A stretch of 64,000 nucleotides of DNA from Periplaneta americana (GCF_040183065.1 NC_091121.1:65256287-65320286), one strand, 5' to 3'; positions 24,314-35,683 are shown, counted from the stretch's first letter. The notes: a model not told the origin generated them from the sequence alone. Made by a program: numbers and translations.

Positions 24314-24562
24314 TTAGTAGGTTATTTTACGACGCTTTATCAACATCTTAGGTTATTTAGCGTCTGAATGAGATGAAGGTGATAATGTCGGTGAAATGAG
24401 TTCGGGGTCCAGCACCGAAAGTTACCCAGCATTTGCTCATATTGAGTTTGAGGGAAAACCCCGGAAAAAACCTCAACCAGGTAACTTGCCCCGAGTGGGA
24501 ATCGAACTCGGGCCACCTGGTTTCGCGGCCAGACGCGCTGACGTTACTCCACAGGTGTGGAC
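24314..24562 (-). mobile_element. SINE family 1
   Basis: Minus-strand tRNA head with B box GTTCGATTCCC near 24497-24508, conserved body and tail. A perfect 13-bp target duplication, CCTTTGCCATATT, flanks it at 24301-24313 and 24563-24575. Confidence 0.92.
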
Positions 24563-24784
24563 CCTTTGCCATATTGTGACAACTTGACAAGTTGGGGAAA
24601 ACTTTAATAAAAAATTAAAATTAATACAACACTCTTGAAAACGCAAAGTCCAGTGCTGAGGGCACATTTTGCAAACCCACTAATGGCGAGCCTGATATAG
24701 GCAACAAGAAAAATTAATTCAGCCTCTCAAAATTACGGCTCTTGTATCCTCTTCAGTCCCGAATTTATATTTGTTTTTAAATTG

Positions 24785-24786
<2 letters not shown>

Positions 24787-24838
<52 letters not shown>
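24787..24838. repeat. (AT)n microsatellite
   Basis: About 26 uninterrupted AT units. Confidence 0.95.
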
Positions 24839-24841
<3 letters not shown>

Positions 24842-25089
24842 CATTCTGGGGTTCCGAAAATCCCAAATCATGTCTTCACAGAAAATCAAATTTTGGGGCA
24901 ATTTTGACTCTTGGTGCCCCAAAATTTTAATTCTAACTTATAAATCTGGTATAGAAATGTTGCAAAAGTGATACTCTTCATTTCTATCAAATTTAATTAT
25001 TAAAAAATTTAAAAGTATCCAAGATACTGCAAAAAAATTAAAATATAATTATGTAACGTATACTCTAGAACAGGACTGAGGAGGGTATG

Positions 25090-25095
25090 ATATTA

Positions 25096-25141
<46 letters not shown>
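25090..25141. repeat. (TTA)n microsatellite
   Basis: About 17 TTA/TTG units. Confidence 0.95.
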
Positions 25142-26361
25142 CTGCCGCGTCTGTGCCTCAGCGCTGGCACGCTGGTTTTCATCCGGACAGTCTGAGCTCG
25201 ACTTCCAGCATGGCCGTGATTGAATTCGATGATGTTCAAATAAAGGGGTTGTCATTTTTTGTTCAAATGGAGTTTTTTCACCAGGTGAATACCTACACAA
25301 GTTGAATTCTACAAGTGGGTATGCAAGAAACAAAATAATGGGCCTACTAGCATTTGATGTGTTTTGTGTAGAAGATTATTTGCAATAAGGGTTCGAAGTT
25401 TAATTTTCGTTTATCTCAAAACTCATTTTATAACTTATCTCCTTTACCCCAAAAACCATCGAATTTGTGGACATTTCTAAGGCAATTTCTTGAGTTATTC
25501 CAGTCTTCCTCTTTGATCTCACAGAACAACCAACCTCCCTTTCATTTCGTCTATCATCTGCAATAGTTAAAAGTAGACTGGGGAGAAGTCTTGGGGTAAT
25601 ATTGGTCTGTGATGCTGATATAGGATTTGAGGGCTTAGAATTCCTGGCCCTGAGTTTTAGTAGGTCTCGTCTGAGAAAGAAACCTGACTTTGTCAGGGAA
25701 GAAGAAAGATTATCCACACGTCTGCGTCGGGTTTGCGAATACCCCCTGGGCTACCTGTCGCACCGGAACAATCAACACACATAGGACGTAATACGGGTCA
25801 ATATACACTTTACAGCAAGCCTAAGTGCATGAACGTATCACGGGTTCGACCCTCGAAAAGGCAGTTAGCCAGACAGGTGCTGTATTATTGTTTATCATCA
25901 ATCACCAGAACCCAGCAGTAATGGAGTCCATTAGCAAGACCATGCCAACAGCGTGTAGTTGAGACAGGAGTTCGTCATTGATGGCAAAGTGAAGTCATGT
26001 GGAGATCTAATTGAAGCTGATCGGATTGCGGTTTAATCAATTAACGGTTGTGTCAATAAGCGCTTGTAAACAAAACATTCTTAATTCCTGTTTGTCTCTC
26101 TTTCCTTTCAAAGTGAAATGTTTATCAAATGAATAATATGTAGAGATCCTATTTTACGGTGAATAAAACTTTTAAATTTCGGTATAAAAATTTGCTTGAT
26201 TTCTGTGTTATTTCGTGCAAAAAACATAAATTCAGTGGTATTTCACATTTAAAAAATGCAGAATGTTGCGTTTGGGAAGACATAAAATAAAAACGTGATA
26301 AAATGAGAACTGTTGTTTTTATTGTTAAATAATTTGTACATGGGAGTTTTGTCCAAATTAG
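25142..26361. other. No recognisable gene
   Basis: Mixed composition. Patches at 25590-25900 are GC-richer, with a B-box-like GGGTTCGACCC near 25840, but no full SINE head can be built. No exon with credible splice sites seen. Confidence 0.45.
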
Positions 26362-26798
26362 ACCTCAACGTGCCCACCATTGCGAATACGACATAGTTCA
26401 TATCTTTAGGCGAATTCTTCCCATGTGTGGTCTAACATCTCAGAAGTAACTTTCTCAAAAGCTGAAAAAAAAACTTTGTTCTGAGACCATACACATCATT
26501 CTTCACGAAACCCCAGAGAAAGAAATCGGGTGGTGTCAGGGAATTTGGAGGCCACATAATTGGCCCTACTCAACCACAGCAGTTGTTATCAAATATGTCA
26601 TCCAGATAATCACGGACGTCTGTTGCCCAGTGAGGTGGTGCACCATCCTGTTGGAACATGATACCTTTTTTTTTTCTTGTTGCAGTTGTGATTCGAAAAA
26701 GCTTTTCAACATATCCAGATGTGGTCCTGATCGAACTGTTTCCTCTGCGAAGATAAACGGCCCATACAGATTATAGCGACTTACCCCGCACCAAACAC
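26362..26798 (-). pseudogene. Tc1/mariner-type DDE transposase remnant
   Basis: Read on the minus strand across frames: VWCGVSRYNLYGPF, then LDMLKSFFE, a frameshift in an A run, FQQDGAPPHW-like residues reading QQDGAPPHWATDVRDYLDD, then WPPNSL...PDFFLWGF and CRIRNGGHVEV at the C terminus. QDGAPPHW carries the second catalytic Asp and PDFFLWGFVK surrounds the third catalytic position in this transposase class. The N-terminal DNA-binding domain and first Asp are missing because the copy stops at 26798, next to a MITE. Stops and frameshifts show it is inactive. Confidence 0.85.
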
Positions 26799-26801
26799 TA
26801 A

Positions 26802-27404
26802 CGGTCTTACTAATAAAAACTCTATATACAGACATTTAACTCTCTTATACTTGTACAATGAGCAGCTCGTTTATAAGTCGTGTGTAAATTCCTTACTAAT
26901 AATCACTACATACGTCTTGTATAACAGTATAACTGTTACACAGTTACGTCATAGTTTCGTCATTACTTCTTTACGAAAGGTAATAGAATATCTGAGATTC
27001 TCTATTGCATCCGGTAGAGCGCTCTAGTGTGGCGTGTTAAGTATCGATAGTACAACTGGCTGTGATCGATTACCACACTATATTTTGGTCAAAGAGAACA
27101 AGCTACAGCAATAATATTCTACTTATTCTGTGCTCTTTGGTGTGTTCTTCTGTGGTTACAAGGCATCCATCATCATAAAATGACAGTCAATACGAACAGC
27201 TGTTAGAGGGGCGGCCATTTTTTCTCTATATACAACGCTTAAATAAGGGGTTTCGTATATATAACTACTGCAAAGCAATTCCCATTGTATAGTTACAGAT
27301 TGTTTATACATCCATCGCTTATGCATGGTTTATTAGTAACGTTTTCTGTCTCAACGCTGCATAAGTCTCGCATAAAAACTATACAAGGTTTATTAGTAAG
27401 ACCG
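26802..27404. mobile_element. 603-bp MITE adjoining the transposase remnant
   Basis: CGGTCTTACTAATAAA at 26802-26817 and its reverse complement ending at 27404 are perfect 16-bp terminal repeats. TAA lies immediately outside both ends (26799-26801, 27405-27407). A 3-bp TAA duplication is compatible with PIF/Harbinger but the terminal bases are not typical of it, so the superfamily is unresolved. The remainder of the transposase is not found beyond the right end. Confidence 0.65.
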
Positions 27405-27779
27405 TAACTTTGAGACTAGCCCGTTCCAGTTCATATGAGACTTGTAACTTTGAGCCCTCCGAACAGCATACTCTCGTTAAAACCGCCGTTGAATAGATAT
27501 ACTTTCAAATTTAGCAAACCACAAGTCACATTTCTCTCGTTGTTGTGCAGTAAACTGCATTTTGTTTATTCGGTCGTTGCTGAGTAACTTATTTTGTTTC
27601 TTAAGCGGTAACGATGATAATACAAAACTCCCGTGCTTCAGTATTATATTGAAACTCAAATCAATTTATTCTACGTCACCCCATTATAAATCGTATAGTT
27701 ATTTTATGTGTTCCCAAACGGATCAGACTGTATTACTGCTTGATTCTCGTCGTGCAAAATACATTAAATATTTCTTAAA

Positions 27780-27797
27780 AAAAAAAAAAAAAAAAAA
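27780..27797. repeat. Poly(A) tract
   Basis: About 18 A residues. Confidence 0.8.
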
Positions 27798-27829
27798 GCT
27801 GGTAAGTTTGTAACATGAAGGGAATCTTA

Positions 27830-28452
27830 AGGTAAGCGTTCACTACATCGTATCGCACCCCTCGTACGAATCACACGCCACGGATATTTTAAGTGCAGTG
27901 CGTTCACTGTAACGGCTCTACCTCATCGCCTCATCGGATTCTCTATCAGCTGTTTAAAACATGACGTCGTACGATATTGACATTGCTGAAAACAGAGGAG
28001 TTTTGAGGTTAGACCTGTTAATCATTAGTGATATCGAAGATGAATTTGTAATTGTTTCCTGCTTCTTGACTGAAGAGGAAGAAATGAAAGAGATATTGCT
28101 TACATAATATATATATGTAAGAAACGACTTGATTACTGTAATGGGAATGCCTCAAATTATATAATTCTTCGCAGTTTTCTACAAGCGAAATAAGTTTTCC
28201 GTCTGCCATTTTGGCGCGACACTGAACATGGCACAACATAATACTAACAGTTGAGCAATTAAAATTCATTTATTAAGAAGACCATGATCGCACGCATCGG
28301 AAAAGTTGCTCATCCGAGAAACGTGGACAGATTTGCCGAGAGTCGATGCGTGCGATACGATGTAGTGAACGCGGTTACATGACAATTACAGCAAAGGTTG
28401 TCTTTTTCCGATTCGTCCGATGAGTGCGATACGATGTAGTGAACGCTTACTT
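27830..28452. mobile_element. PIF/Harbinger-type MITE, 28-bp terminal repeats
   Basis: AGGTAAGCGTTCACTACATC at 27830 and the reverse complement of the sequence ending at 28452 agree over 28 bp with a single mismatch. TTA is duplicated at 27827-27829 and 28453-28455, the 3-bp TWA target typical of PIF/Harbinger. A second copy of the right terminal repeat lies inside at about 28347-28372. The interior keeps the start of a MADF-type gene on the minus strand. Near-identical termini point to recent mobilisation. Confidence 0.85.
28129..28209 (-). pseudogene. MADF-domain gene start retained in the MITE
   Basis: From ATG at 28207-28209 the minus strand reads MADGKLISLVENCEELYN and continues LRHSHYSNQ. 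This fits the beginning of a MADF (Myb/SANT-like) domain, whose first helix typically has a pattern like L-I-x-L-V-x-x-x-x-x-L-Y-D. PIF/Harbinger transposons encode a Myb/SANT-like DNA-binding partner of the transposase, so this is plausibly the relic of that second gene. The rest of the domain is missing; similarity stops at GTTTCTTACATA, which could be an old splice donor or a deletion edge. Confidence 0.6.
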
Positions 28453-28919
28453 TTAGAATCCGTTGTACATTTTAACAATACTTACAGTTTCATCACTTAA
28501 CGTGTTGTGTAGAGAAATTTGTGTGACAGCTTCCCATTCTGTATAGGAATAATATAAACTAAGAAGCACCGCAAAACATTCTATTTGTACTTTATTTTTA
28601 TTTAAAACACTGGAAATTCGGCTAGAATATAAGGTTCAAGAATTTGTAAATTAAAATTTGAAGTTTCGTAAACAAGTAAAAACATTAATTTCGAATAAAT
28701 TCGAGCTGAAAACAAAGATTTCGCGTATACAAAACATTTCGCGAGTTTAAACTTATGATATTTTGACCTGAAAGTGCTTGAAACACAAAATGTTAGTTTC
28801 AACTGAAAACCCGTATTCTCCGTTGTCAGTTGCTTAGCACCGGCAATAAGTTACGTGACATTAAATATACTAACGTCAGTTGCTTAGCAATAGATCATTA
28901 AAAGAAATAAATGTAGACC

Positions 28920-29320
28920 TAGTCCCGACGCTGTTATTTCCGGCGTGACTCCGCCTCTTTGCTTACGTCTTAGAAAGTGAAGGCTCTATAAATTCTAGGT
29001 AGGTAGTATCATTCACCATTTTTGTTCTTACATTGCCAAGCTACCATACGAGGAATCTATTTGCAACACCGTTAAACATTATCATGTCGTAACTTCTATG
29101 ATAATAAATCAAACGCAATGTAATTCAGCAAATAATTGAGCGGCAAATAACGTCTTCATGTGCTTTCTGCAAACGCCAACTAAAGATCTAAAATGGCGGG
29201 CGATTATATTAAGTATTTCTCGAGCCTTAAGAAATGAATCAGCGAATCACAAGACGCACACGTTTAAATGTAGCCGACCTGCAACGCGATTGGCTGCCGG
29301 AAATTAGAGTGACGGGACTA
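28920..29320. mobile_element. Candidate MITE, ~400 bp
   Basis: TAGTCCCG...ATTTCCGGC at the left and its partial reverse complement (GCCGGAAAT...CGGGACTA) at the right form ~25-bp imperfect terminal repeats, about 70% matched. No target duplication that I trust. Confidence 0.45.
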
Positions 29321-29599
29321 TAATTCCATAGTAAATGCTTGTGCATATATAATATGGGACATATTCAATACAGAAATGTAGCAAAATAATAAATTAATAA
29401 CACAACACGTAAATTACATTAAAGTTATTTCACTCTCAATGATATTCACAATTCTTATAAATAAGAACAAATTCCTTCAAGATCTAAATATCACAATAAC
29501 ATCCAACTCTGAGTATGAACGTCTCACGTTAGGCCTATTAGATGCAGAGATTCTATGATTATTTTATAGGCGGGGAGCGTGAGGAATGAGTTGACTGGA

Positions 29600-29850
29600 T
29601 TGTTTTCCCAGTAATACTTGCGCGGCAGCTCAAAATTTAATTGGTGCAAGAAATGATGGCGATATTGTGCTCCCAGTAGACTTCACGCCGCGGCACAAAA
29701 TTTCATTGGCGCAACGAATGTTGGCGACATTGTATTCCCAGTAGCCTTCGCGCCGCGGCACAAAATTTCATTGGCGCAACGAATGTTGGCGACATTGTAT
29801 TCCCAGTAGCCCTTGCGTGGCTCCTCAGAATTGAATTGGTGCAAGGAATG
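29600..29850. repeat. 65-bp tandem repeat, about four copies
   Basis: Units contain TTCATTGGCGCAACGAATG and CGCCGCGGCACAAAA. Two central copies (29701 and 29766) are almost identical at a 65-bp spacing; the outer copies are diverged. GC content exceeds that of the flanks. Confidence 0.85.
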
Positions 29851-30107
29851 ATGACGACATAATACTTTTTCAGTCTCTTGCTACATATGATCAGTAGAAA
29901 CATTAATATTGCTATTGTTGAGCTATGCTCAATGTCTCAAAAACAACATCGTTTTAAGGGACCTCAAAATTAATTTCGCCTAAGGCCTTGTAATTCCTAC
30001 AGCCGGCTCTGCTGCCCCTGAAAAGCTAAGCCAAAGAAAGTCAAATGTTTTATTTATTTTGAGATTTTATAAATAAAATCATTTATGTGCAGTCCAGAAA
30101 ATGAAAG

Positions 30108-30133
30108 TTTTTTTTTTTTTTTTTTTTTTTTTT
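30108..30133. repeat. Poly(T) tract
   Basis: About 26 T residues. Confidence 0.85.
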
Positions 30134-31302
30134 GTTGCGTATCAAATAATTTGTAGCCTAAATTTATGTTTTCATTAGTACACCTACTCAAAGGAAGTGC
30201 TTTATGAACAGCGATGTTATTTGCAATATGATAAAAGGAATGCATTTCTACGAAACTAGTAGAGTGTATGTTTTCTGTAGCACTCTTTCTATTTGACAGG
30301 CTTATTCCTGTCTCTGTTTTCATCCCACTCTTTTTCTGTCGTCGTGCTCTGTTTCCCTCTATTTTTTATTTACCTACTTATTCTGTATTTCTGTCTCATT
30401 CACGCACTTTCTGTTCTTCTCTTACCTTTAGATGGATTGACTCATTATAGTAACGACGTGTCCTATTGTATGGAAGATATTGAATGGAGAATTGTTGGAT
30501 GTATGATAAAGAATACGGGAATACACAGAAAATATGTCGCAATATTGTTCACAACAAATTACACTTGAATTTCCCATGATTTCCACATACATATCTGGCT
30601 TGTTGAGTTGGTGTAGTAAACATGAGAAATACCCAAATACTTAGAGTAATACAAGATGGCGGCTTTTGTTTACGTCGAAGTATTAATACAATATATTGAT
30701 GGCGTCTGATGAGAACGGTCAATAGTGGAGTTTCCGGTGTGATAATAGTAGTTAGTCCCAACACTCATCAACCTTAGAAGTATCTTAACTAACACACATT
30801 TGTGCGAATTTACTAGGGACTGTACTGTAAAATAATTTTAAGGACCATTCAGTCTACTGCCACTGAAGAGGAGAGCTGCCATTTGACGAGAAGGAAAACA
30901 AAAGTAGGAAATTATTATTTCTAGATGATTAATTCCAAGGTATTATTATTATTATCATCATTATCATTATCATTATCATCATCATCATTAAATTAACTAA
31001 ATGAGGGACAATGCAATGGTGGATCGGTACAGATAGCACTTTTTCTATTGAGTTGACAACGTTTCGAAGATTGAATCTACTTTTATCTTAAGATGAACAA
31101 ACAAGAGATAGCAAAGAGTATCCTACAATTATTCGGCTCATTCCAAACAGCAAATTCGCTTGGCTGAAATGGAATGGAATTTACGGGAAAGGGTACTATG
31201 GTCCAGAACTTTGACCTGTTACGATCTATATCCGCTTGACTGACTCAAACGCATTTTGATGTTTTGTGTAGGAGAGTTACTTTTGCATTATAGGCCTACC
31301 TG
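30134..31302. other. No recognisable gene
   Basis: AT-rich sequence with a mixed (ATT)/(ATC) microsatellite near 30940-30990. No domain or exon found. Confidence 0.5.
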
Positions 31303-33436
31303 TTTTTCGTGTATATTTTTTATACTCGTGTATTTCAAATCCGTTTTGCATATGCGTGTATTCCGTGTGTGTTTTCCATATGCGTGTATTCCACGTTTCT
31401 TTTGCTTATGCCTGATTTTCGTGTTTCTTTTGCATATGCCTATTTATCGTGTCTCTTTTCATATGCATTTATTTCGTGTCTTTCGTATGTGGATGTACAG
31501 TGTTTCGTGTCTGTTTTGCATATGAGTGTATTTCGTGTCTGTTTCGAATGTCGGTTTATTTCGTGTCTCTTTTGCATATGCTTGTATTTCATGTCTGTTT
31601 CGAATGTATGTTTATTTCATGTCTCTTTTTCATATGAGTGTATTTCGTGTCTGTTTCGAATGTCTGTTTATTTCGTGTCTCTTTTGCATATGCTTGTATT
31701 TCATGTCTGTTTCGAATGTCTGTTTATTTCGTGTCTCTTTTGCACATGCTTGTATTTCATATCTGTTTCGAATGTCTGTTTATTTCGTGTATCTTTTGCA
31801 TATGAGTGTATTTCGTGTCTGTTTCGAATGTCTGTTTATTTCGTGTCTCTTTTGCATATGAGTGTATTTCGTGTCTGTTTCGAATGTCTGTTTATTTCGT
31901 GTCTCTTTTGCATATGAGTGTATTTCGTGTCTGTTTCGAATGTCTGTTTATTTCGTGTCTCTTTTGCATATGAGTGTATTTCGTGTCTGTTTCGAATGTC
32001 TGTTTATTTCGTGTATCTTTTGCATATGAGTTTATTTCGTGTCTGTTTCGAATGTCGGTTTATTTCGTGTCTCTTTTGCATATGAGTGTATTTCGTGTCT
32101 GTTTCGAATGTCTGTTTATTTCGTGTCTCTTTTGCATATGAGTGTATTTCGTGTCTGTTTCGAATGTCTGTTTATTTCGTGTATCTTTTGCATATGAGTT
32201 TATTTCGTGTCTGTTTCGAATGTCGGTTTATTTCGTGTCTCTTTTGCATATGAGTGTATTTCGTGTCTGTTTCGAATGTCGGTTTATTTCGTGTCTCTTT
32301 TGCATATGAGTGTATTTCGTGTCTCTTTTGCATATGAGTGTATTTCGTGTCTGTTTCGAATGTCTGTTTATTTCGTGTCTCTTTTGCATATGAGTGTATT
32401 TCGTGTCTGTTTCGAATGTCTGTTTATTTCGTGTCTCTTTTGCATATGAGTGTATTTCGTGTCTGTTTCGAATTTCGGTTTATTTCGTGTCTCTTTTGCA
32501 TATGAGTGTATTTCGTGTCTGTTTCGAATGTCTGTTTATTTCGTGTCTCTTTTGCATATGAGTGTATTTCGTGTCTGTTTCGAATGTCTGTTTATTCCGT
32601 GTCTCTTTTGCATATGAGTGTATTTCGTGTCTGTTTCGAATGTCTGTTTATTTCGTGTCTCTTTTGCATATGAGTGTATTTCGTGTCTGTTTCGAATGTC
32701 TGTTTATTTCGTGTCTCTTTTGCATATGAGTGTATTTCGTGTCTGTTTCGAATGTCTGTTTATTTTGTGTCTCTTTTGCATATGCTTGTATTTCATGTCT
32801 GTTTCGAATGTCTGTTTATTTCGTGTCTCTTTTGCATATGAGTGTATTTCGTGTCTGTTTCGAATGTCTGTTTATTTCGTGTCTCTTTTGCATATGAGTG
32901 TATTTCGTGTCTGTTTCGAATGTCTGTTTATTTCGTGTATCTTTTGCATATGAGTTTATTTCGTGTCTGTTTCGAATGTCGGTTTATTTCGTGTATCTTT
33001 TGCATATGAGTTTATTTCGTGTCTGTTTCGAATGTCGGTTTATTTCGTGTCTCTTTTGCATATGAGTGTATTTCGTGTCTGTTTCGAATGTCGGTTTATT
33101 TCGTGTCTCTTTTGCATATGAGTGTATTTCGTGTCTATTTCGAATGTCTGTTTATTTCATGTATCTTTTGCATCTGAGTTTATTTTGTGTCTCGAATGTC
33201 TGTTTATTTCGTGTCTCTTTTGCATATGAGTGTATTTCGTGTCTGTTTTGAATGTCGGTTTATTTCGTGTCTGTTTTGAATGTCTGTTTATTTCGTGTTT
33301 CTTTTGCATATGAGTGTATTTCGTGTCTGTTTCGAATGTCGGTATATTTCGTGTTTGCATATGCGTATATTTCATGTCTGTTTCGAATGTCGGTTTATTT
33401 TGTGTCTCTTTTGCATACGAGTGTATTTCGTGTCTG
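31303..33436. repeat. 28-bp/56-bp higher-order satellite, ~38 dimers
   Basis: The homogeneous core is a 56-bp unit made of two related 28-bp halves: one with TATTTCGTGTCTGTTTCGAA and one with TATTTCGTGTCTCTTTTGCA. The left edge (31303-31520) and right edge (33150-33436) hold diverged single 28-bp-like units. The 56-bp period is not a multiple of three, and ATATGA gives each frame a stop every third unit, so the long Cys/Phe/Ser-rich open frames are periodicity artefacts. Confidence 0.95.
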
Positions 33437-33444
33437 GCATATAC

Positions 33445-33592
33445 GTTATGAGACAATTAAGCCAGGAGATAATGAGATAGGGTTGCCAGTTCCTTTCCCC
33501 CTCCATTGCATACATCGCCGATTAGCTACATATTACACTAATGAGACTTCAGATGCATACAAACAGTAATTGTTCTTCCTCTGACAATCATA
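33445..33592 (-). repeat. Dispersed repeat Q (copy 2)
   Basis: Carries CTTTCCCCCTCC, ATCGCCGATTAGCTACAT and TTGTTCTTCCTCTGAC words in the same order as at 46580-46830. It directly abuts the right edge of the 56-bp satellite. Confidence 0.65.
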
Positions 33593-33957
33593 TGTTTCTA
33601 AATATTTTACTTAAACTTTTTAAAGTCATCATGTCAAACACTTCTACATCGCACAAAAAACAGTTTGTAAAAATGTATTTTATGTAGCCTCTTTGTCAGA
33701 GACGCATGTGCGTAACACAACTGTGAGTGATTCTTCACGTCTCCTTATTAGCTAGGCCTGAAGACTAAATATAATAATTGTGTCTTCGACCTTCTACGTA
33801 CACAATAACCTGTCGTACTGAATTTCTATTATAATGGTAGGAAATACCTTAAATATTCAACAAAAGCAAAGACCTAATAGTAGCACACACTGATCTAGAT
33901 GCTGTAGTTACATTAATTTTGAAGTTGTACCAGACTGCTTCTACTGTAACGTTAAGA

Positions 33958-34920
33958 GGGAAGGTACACCATTGCCCTGCAAAAGTTTAGTGAAATTCAT
34001 TTTATAGCTCATCTACTATAGAAGCTAAATGAACAAATCTTTTCATGCTTAATATACATACATTACACTTTATAAAACACTATTCAGAATATTAAAATAG
34101 CTAATGATTACCTGTAAAATAATATAAAATTTGCATAATTATTTTACAACCGTAAAGCATTTATATAGTAAAATCTACGATTAATTAAATATCTGCGTGA
34201 TTCTTTTACAGAAATATTCTAAAGATCTACATCAACAATATAATCTAGGATTTTTACTTATTCCTTCAGGAAATTTTTTTTTTCTTAATCTAAAATTTTA
34301 GAAAATTTAATATTGAAGGTAACGTTTGAGATGCGCAGGGCATGTAGAACGTATGGGCGAATCCAGAAATGCATATAGAGTGTTAGTTGGAAGGCAGGAT
34401 GGAAAAAGACTTTTGGGAAGGCCGAGAGGTAGATGGGAGGATAATATTAAAATGGATTTGAGGGACGTGGAATATGATGATAGAGACTGGATTAATCTTG
34501 CATAGGATAGGGATCGATGGCGGACTTAAGCGAAGGCGACAATGAACCTGCGAGTTCCTTAAAAGCCAATTGTAAGTAAGTAAGATAACGATTAAGAAAA
34601 AATAATACCTCTTGAAGGAATAGGTGAAACATTCTAAACTATACTGTTGATGTAGATCCTTAAAACATTCCAGTAAAATAATCATGCAGATATTTTCTAT
34701 TTTTTATTATGTAAATTCTTTGTAAAAAATATGCCAATTGGATATTTTATTTTTACAGGTAATTAACTACTTTAATATTTTGATTAGTGTCTTATGAAAT
34801 GTGATGTACTCGTATGTATATTAAACATGAAAACGTTTGTTAATTTAGCTTTTATAGTAGCTGAGATATAAAAAAAATTAATTTAACTAAGTTTTTGGAG
34901 GCCTATGATGTACCTCCCCC
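33958..34920. mobile_element. Fold-back transposon with ~340-bp arms
   Basis: The arms run from about 33958 to 34295 and from about 34588 to 34920, diverged reverse complements (shared words TAATATACATAC, GATTACCTGT/AATTACCTGT, GATCTACATCAACA, TTATTCCTTCA). The ends are GGGAAGGTACACCAT and GGGGGAGGTACATCAT. Flanks CGTTAAGA and ATTTAAGA agree at six of eight bases, a possible 8-bp target duplication. The loop is occupied by a LINE B tail. Superfamily not known. Confidence 0.75.
34324..34583 (+). mobile_element. LINE family B 3' fragment
   Basis: Closely matches the last ~260 bp of the LINE at 43185-44672, including GGGAGGATAATATTAAAATG and the terminal (GTAA)n tail. It has a stop in place of one Gln codon and is 5'-truncated. 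It lies in the loop between the arms of the fold-back element. Confidence 0.9.
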
Positions 34921-35478
34921 ATTTAAGATTTTATTTCTTGAGCGAAAAATAGGTTACTTAAGTATTGTAGTACTTACGCTTTACTGTTTGTATTGGCAGC
35001 TAGGTTTTTCTAGGTGACTATTCTTTTGAAGTATTTCCCACATGAATATTGTCTAGGGATGATGTAGTACTGATGGTGTGGACGCTTTCGTTGATAGATA
35101 GAACTAAAGAAACATAAATTCTGAAGGCTCTGTTTTTAATGTGCTGATCTCCTTTAAGAAATCTGTAGTATGAGATGAAGAAATTTTCATTGCTATAGAA
35201 ACTGTAACAATAATCATTTGTTATTATTTAATTGTGTGATCGAGTGAACATGCTTAGTGAAAGCGTGTAAATTATTAACACGTTCTACGTCTGTGAATGT
35301 TAAGAAATTAATTTCTAGCTAACAATGGCTGTAAACTGTCTTCGCTGAGCAGAGGAAAGACATTCCCTGGAAAAGAAAGAAAACTGGAGCGCAGTCTGGG
35401 ACTCTGACGTCATAGAGGTTGCGCTTTATATATGGCGTGCATTAAATCAAACTAAAAGTGAACTTTCTTTTTCTGCAG

Positions 35479-35547
35479 TCGGCCAAGTGCCAGGTCATGC
35501 CCCATGTAACTGGAGAGCTCGTGGTCATCAAAGGAATGTACTTCTGA
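35479..35547 (+). CDS. Candidate short terminal exon, product unknown
   Basis: A strong acceptor (CTTTCTTTTTCTGCAG ending at 35478) precedes 22 sense codons and TGA (35545-35547). The frame reads SAKCQVMPHVTGELVV then IKGMYF and stop. Most third positions are G or C, unlike the AT-rich surroundings. An AATAAA lies 131 bp after the stop (35678-35683). I do not recognise the protein and cannot see a preceding exon, which would have to lie upstream on the plus strand. A second register stays open longer (GQVPGHAPCNW...), so the frame is not certain. It could also be chance or part of an unrecognised repeat. Confidence 0.4.
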   Translation, partial: SAKCQVMPHVTGELVVIKGMYF

Positions 35548-35677
35548 GTGCATTGCCCCTCACTTTATAATCAAATTAACCTCCACGCTTTGCATATTAC
35601 TAAAGCTTCAGGAAGTCAGCAGGAAACCTTGATGGAATCTTGTTTAAAACCTTGTACTCAACATTTCACATTTTAAA

Positions 35678-35683
35678 AATAAA
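35678..35683 (+). promoter_or_regulatory. Candidate polyadenylation signal
   Basis: AATAAA 131 bp downstream of the candidate terminal exon's stop codon. Confidence 0.35.

Noticed and set aside
31309..33569. Long Cys/Phe/Ser-rich open frames (up to ~200 codons) over the satellite
   Set aside because: They follow from the 56-bp period, which rotates the frame; all frames look alike, begin at arbitrary ATGs and stop at the ATATGA word.
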